In this document: positions 52,503 through 55,955 of the stretch, piece after piece
How positions within the stretch are numbered: position 1 is the first letter of the stretch
How the letters are laid out: every line of letters begins with the position of its first letter
Assembly (NCBI GenBank): GCA_937892945.1
Contig: CALBIL010000027.1
Span: 1-55,955, forward strand
Reading direction: 5' to 3'
DNA from: an uncultured euryarchaeote
GTDB lineage: Archaea; Thermoplasmatota; Poseidoniia; Poseidoniales; Poseidoniaceae
Length of the DNA: 55,955 nucleotides
The notes under the pieces: model-generated
Told to the model about the DNA's origin: nothing
The model's database searches: none
What the model saw: the letters and a program-made list of their open reading frames with translations, nothing else
Position numbers and translations under genes: made by a program

Positions 52503-54377
52503 ATGTCAGGGCATGGTAAGGGGAGTTCGAAGGTTCAATCACTTGAACCCGAGCAAATCAATGAGGGTGCTCAAGTACTCGGAAGTCAAGTTTGGAGAGT
52601 TGTACCGTATGCTTTCAGATACCCTCGACGTTTAGTTGCAGGATTTCTAGGAAATGCCTGTGCTCGAGTTGTCGATTTAGTTCCCTTTGTAGCCATTGGA
52701 TGGGCAGTTGATTATTTCACATCCGATGTAATGGTCGGACCGATGTTTGTTCAAGATGCAATCAATGCCATTCATTCAGAACCAGCCATTGGCTACGGTG
52801 TCATGATTTTCACAGGGTTTGTGATGCTCGCTTTTTTCCAAGGTATTTCGGAATATTCATGGCAAACACTTGGCTACAACATTCAGCACGATTTGCGCAT
52901 GGATGCAACCCGTTCACTTATCGCCATGGAAGCCTCCTACTACGATATGCGTCAAACCGGGCAATTGATGTCGATTCTTTCAAGTGACGTCAATCAATTA
53001 GAAGATGTGGTATCCGACTCATCAACATCGATTATTCGGATCGTCTTCACCTTTCTCACTGCATTTGTGATCTTGGCATCGATGTCGCTCAAATTAGCTG
53101 GAATCTTGTTTGGACCGATTCTCCTCATTATTCCATGTGTGTATTGGTTTTCAACTCGAGTTCAACGCAAATACCGGAAACAGCGCGAATCGACAGGCGA
53201 TATTCACGCAGTTTTAGAAAACCTCATATCAGGAATTTCTGTTGTTCAAGCATACAATGCACAAACATGGGAATCTGAACGAGTCGCTCGCGAATCAGGC
53301 AATTATCGAGACCAAGCAATGGGTGCAAGTCGCGACCGGAACCGGTTTTTACCAATGATTTACGTTATTGCAGGAATTGCGTTTGGACTGCTGGTTACTG
53401 CAGGTGGATTTTTGGCCGCTGAAGGAGAAATCTCAACCGGGGAACTGGTGACCTTTTTGCTCATTAGCACAAGAATGACCATGCCTATGTTCATTTTTGG
53501 TATTCTTATCAATCAACTTCAACGAGGCGAAGCAGCCGCAAAGCGTGTCTTTGCTACAATCGATTTAGAACCAACTATTTTCGATAAACCCGATGCTATT
53601 GAGTTAAATGAAGCGATTGTTTCTGTTGAATTCAAGGATGTTCACTTTACCTATCCCGGTACTTCAATTAAAGTATTGAGCGGAATTTCTTTCAAAGCAG
53701 AAGGCGGAGATTTCCTCGGGGTAATGGGGCACACCGGTGCAGGTAAAACTACAATTCTCAAACTTTTGATGAGCTATTACGTGCCTGACAGTGGTGACGT
53801 TTTAATCAATGGTCAATCGCTCAACGATTTCACCCTTCATTCTGTTCGTGATAAAATTGGATTCGTCAGCCAAGAGCCTTTCTTGTTCTATGGGACTGTA
53901 AGTGACAATGTACGGTATAATCAAGAATCGACCGATGAAGAACTCAATGTTGCTCTTAAACTTGCAGGTGCTTGGGATTTCATACAAGAGTTGGAAAACG
54001 GTTTGGATACGATGGTTGGGGACCGCGGAGCAAAACTCAGTGGTGGTCAACGTGCTCGAGTTTCATTGGCAAGAGCTCTGCTCAAGCAACCAAGTTTGTT
54101 AATTCTCGATGAAGCCTCCAGTGCCCTTGATGCAGAAACTGAACGTCGAATCCAAGAGAACCTCTTGGCAAGCGGTAGTGATAGAGCAACCATCGCCGTT
54201 GCTCATCGATTGAGTACTATTCGTAATGCCAATGAGATTCTTTCCATGGTCGATGGAGCGGTTGTCGAGCGTGGAGTTCACGATGATTTGGTTGCAGCGA
54301 ATGGTGTCTATGCGAGCCAATGGACCATCCAAACGGGCGACATGGCTGGACTTACTTCTGATGAATCAGAATCTTAG
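52503..54377 (+). CDS. ABC exporter, fused membrane and ATPase domains (MsbA/MDR type)
   Basis: The 624-residue half-transporter has six membrane helices (about 50-345) and a C-terminal ATPase with Walker A GHTGAGKTT, Q-loop FVSQEPFLFYG, signature LSGGQRARVSLARALL, Walker B LLILDEASSALD and H-loop IAVAHRLSTI. It would homodimerise and export lipids, drugs or peptides. It diverges from the S8 protease gene across a 101-bp shared promoter region. Its stop shares bases with the stop of the convergent small membrane protein. Confidence 0.94.
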   Translation: MSGHGKGSSKVQSLEPEQINEGAQVLGSQVWRVVPYAFRYPRRLVAGFLGNACARVVDLVPFVAIGWAVDYFTSDVMVGPMFVQDAINAIHSEPAIGYGVMIFTGFVMLAFFQGISEYSWQTLGYNIQHDLRMDATRSLIAMEASYYDMRQTGQLMSILSSDVNQLEDVVSDSSTSIIRIVFTFLTAFVILASMSLKLAGILFGPILLIIPCVYWFSTRVQRKYRKQRESTGDIHAVLENLISGISVVQAYNAQTWESERVARESGNYRDQAMGASRDRNRFLPMIYVIAGIAFGLLVTAGGFLAAEGEISTGELVTFLLISTRMTMPMFIFGILINQLQRGEAAAKRVFATIDLEPTIFDKPDAIELNEAIVSVEFKDVHFTYPGTSIKVLSGISFKAEGGDFLGVMGHTGAGKTTILKLLMSYYVPDSGDVLINGQSLNDFTLHSVRDKIGFVSQEPFLFYGTVSDNVRYNQESTDEELNVALKLAGAWDFIQELENGLDTMVGDRGAKLSGGQRARVSLARALLKQPSLLILDEASSALDAETERRIQENLLASGSDRATIAVAHRLSTIRNANEILSMVDGAVVERGVHDDLVAANGVYASQWTIQTGDMAGLTSDESES

Positions 54378-54694
54378 ATTCGTACTCGAATCGGCCGGAG
54401 TACAGTGGTCTCTTCGCGTTCATCATTCTCTTTTTTGATGATACGGTCTCCCAAAACAATTCCCCATGAGATGAGGATGAACAAGGGTATCCCAAGTACA
54501 AGAGCCCAGACAGCCATCGACAAGTTAGAGATGTAATAGCTCTCCATCAGTTCAGATATGAGGATGATAGTAACGAACAGTATGATTCGCAGTATGACCA
54601 GGCTGAGGCGGATAAGTGACCAAATCTCTTCTTCATCCGTTGCATGATCTGGTGTGTCGAGTTCTGCCAATCGGTTATGAAGACGACCGGCCAT
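54374..54694 (-). CDS. uncharacterised small two-helix membrane protein
   Basis: The 106-residue product has an acidic N-terminal stretch, two hydrophobic helices (about 27-50 and 56-82) and a charged tail (KKENDEREETTV). I recognise no family. It overlaps the ABC exporter stop by 4 bp in the convergent direction and lies 79 bp downstream of the glycosyltransferase on the same strand. Confidence 0.65.
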   Translation of the reverse strand: MAGRLHNRLAELDTPDHATDEEEIWSLIRLSLVILRIILFVTIILISELMESYYISNLSMAVWALVLGIPLFILISWGIVLGDRIIKKENDEREETTVLRPIRVRI

Positions 54695-54773
54695 ATCTTG
54701 ACTTTACACCTCTCAACCAAATGCCTTCCCCTCTTTTCCAGAGGTTATTGGGCCTTTTTCACAGGATGTCGAA

Positions 54774-55913
54774 TCATGCCGTGCGTACACGGTCGTCGAT
54801 TTGTGCCCCTTCACCGGCTTTACCACCAGTGCGGCGAACCTCTCTCCATGCTTTGATGACACCTTGGCCATACGCCCATTGCGCTAAGAAGACAAAGAGT
54901 GGTGCAAAGAATACCGTTCCAATTGAGCGGTGAGGCGATGTTCCAATCGCAGCCCCAAGCCAGCAGATGCCAATGTACAAACCAATCAATCCAAGTGGTA
55001 TGTGAAACGCGATGCGAGAAGCATCCCACTCGCCAGCAAGTGTGAACCAGAGTTCTGCTTCTGCTCCACCAGTGACGGCGCCGTAGATCATTGCAAGCAA
55101 AGCAACGGCAACAAGTGCTGGGAAGAACCCGATAGCAGTATGTGCCCATGTGGAAATTTCAGGCCATCGCTTATTGGCAACCATTCGAGTGTAGCCATAG
55201 TTTCGCATTTGCTTCATGTAAGGCTTGAATGGGCGTCGGCGACGGTGAGGCATGACGTTTGAAGGGTCGATGAAAAGTTTGTGACCTGCGCGCTGGATTT
55301 TAGCATCCAATACCACATCTTCTGCGCCAATGCATCCTGGTTCAAAGAAGTCAACTTCTCGAAGATTCGCCATTCGATGAGCGCAATTGACGCCAGGATT
55401 GTGTGTGATGGGGACAAGGTCGCCTTTTGGTTGAGCGCCGTATCGAGTTCCAGCGGTCATGAATTTTGTGCAGAAAGCAACATCGGCACACTTGGCTCCG
55501 AACGGGTCTGAATCAGGTGCAAAGTTTGGTCCACCGACTGCTCCGACTTCTGGATCCTTAAACCATCGAACCAATTTTTCGACCCAATCGAGTGGTGGGA
55601 TTGTATCGTCATCTGTGAACAGGACCAACTCATGATCCATTTGTCGAAGCGCGTAATTGCAAGCATCTGCCCGATTTCGAGAAGGGTCTTCAATCCATGT
55701 TGCACCGTACTTCTCACACACTTCTTTGGTATGGTCTTTCGATTTTGAATCAGAAATAATCACTTCAAAGTGGGGATATGTTTGCTTTGAAAGGCGGCCA
55801 AGCACAATATCGAGTTCATCTGCATTGTTGATGGTTGGAATCAATATTGCGATTTTGAACGCTTCACCGTCTTCTTTGAGCAGTGGAGCCACGGAACCAG
55901 ATGATTCGCCCAT
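54774..55913 (-). CDS. family 2 glycosyltransferase, membrane associated
   Basis: The protein has a GT-A fold start IAILIPTINNADELDIVLGRL, the DxD-type metal site LFTDDDTIPP, and a later GCIGAEDVVLDAKIQRAG matching the acceptor-side ED motif. Three to four membrane helices end it (from about residue 260). Such enzymes add sugars to lipid carriers or surface glycans. I give ATG 55913 (MGESSGSVAP) as the start, 379 residues, but the frame stays open to the window edge with a hydrophobic stretch (LIWAAFLHR), so an N-terminal extension outside the window cannot be excluded. Confidence 0.85.
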   Translation of the reverse strand: MGESSGSVAPLLKEDGEAFKIAILIPTINNADELDIVLGRLSKQTYPHFEVIISDSKSKDHTKEVCEKYGATWIEDPSRNRADACNYALRQMDHELVLFTDDDTIPPLDWVEKLVRWFKDPEVGAVGGPNFAPDSDPFGAKCADVAFCTKFMTAGTRYGAQPKGDLVPITHNPGVNCAHRMANLREVDFFEPGCIGAEDVVLDAKIQRAGHKLFIDPSNVMPHRRRRPFKPYMKQMRNYGYTRMVANKRWPEISTWAHTAIGFFPALVAVALLAMIYGAVTGGAEAELWFTLAGEWDASRIAFHIPLGLIGLYIGICWLGAAIGTSPHRSIGTVFFAPLFVFLAQWAYGQGVIKAWREVRRTGGKAGEGAQIDDRVRTA

Positions 55914-55955
55914 GATTCGATGCAAGAAGGCCGCCCATATCAATCCAAGGGAGAT

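Overview
The window reads as a gene-dense chromosome segment of a planktonic archaeon, most likely a Marine Group II euryarchaeote (Candidatus Poseidoniia). The archaeal signs are an Alba chromatin protein, a Bud32 kinase, deoxyhypusine synthase next to SpeD and a ureohydrolase, a bat-type HTH_10 regulator, FlaI/FlaJ-like pilus genes, a DUF6015-like protein, TATA-type promoters and tRNA genes without encoded CCA. Large exported proteins (a subtilase with about 30 calcium-type repeats, a zinc carboxypeptidase, a propeller lipoprotein) together with acyl-CoA enzymes suggest a protein- and lipid-degrading heterotroph. The taxonomic call is inference from gene content; no marker gene was compared.

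Layout. 147-4971: enoyl-CoA hydratase, FAD oxidoreductase, MoaE-MoaC, and a GNAT-aminotransferase fusion. 5047-9497: Asp-box lipoprotein, BioY, GlpX, a small membrane protein, an HTH_10 regulator. 9541-16165: a BoxB/PaaA-like di-iron protein, an unknown protein coupled to an EamA transporter, a 3-hydroxyacyl-CoA dehydrogenase, a K+ channel with a zinc ribbon, a PaaG-like crotonase and an aldehyde dehydrogenase. 16283-22000: a 2-phosphoglycerate-kinase-like P-loop protein, then a Tad/FlaI-type pilus operon on the minus strand (ATPase, two TadC/FlaJ membrane proteins, two small pilin-like proteins). 22133-25250: nucleotide kinase-like protein and a two-gene ABC exporter. 25350-27601: another crotonase, an orphan basic protein behind a structured leader, and a CPBP protease.

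27658-36897: acidic membrane protein, RdgB/HAM1, CrcB, ferritin-like protein, Bud32, NadA, PAP2-fusion protein, DUF971 protein, a cysteine-free Mrp ATPase, small membrane protein, arsenate reductase, Alba. 37011-46353: tRNA-Gly(GCC), a 1032-residue surface protein, a deoxyhypusine synthase/SpeD/ureohydrolase operon, DUF6015-like protein, M14 carboxypeptidase, M17 aminopeptidase. 46576-55955: tRNA-Gly(UCC), a giant S8 protease, an ABC exporter, a small membrane protein and a family-2 glycosyltransferase running close to the window edge.

Packing is tight: several neighbours overlap by 4 bp (ATGA) and several convergent genes abut or share stop bases. No gene-free stretch exceeds about 300 bases; the longest are 46354-46575 (one small hairpin), 26667-26878 (hairpin, mini-ORF, terminator-like element), 8673-8870 (one TATA candidate) and 1-146 (nothing recognised). 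I see no CRISPR array, insertion sequence or integrase.
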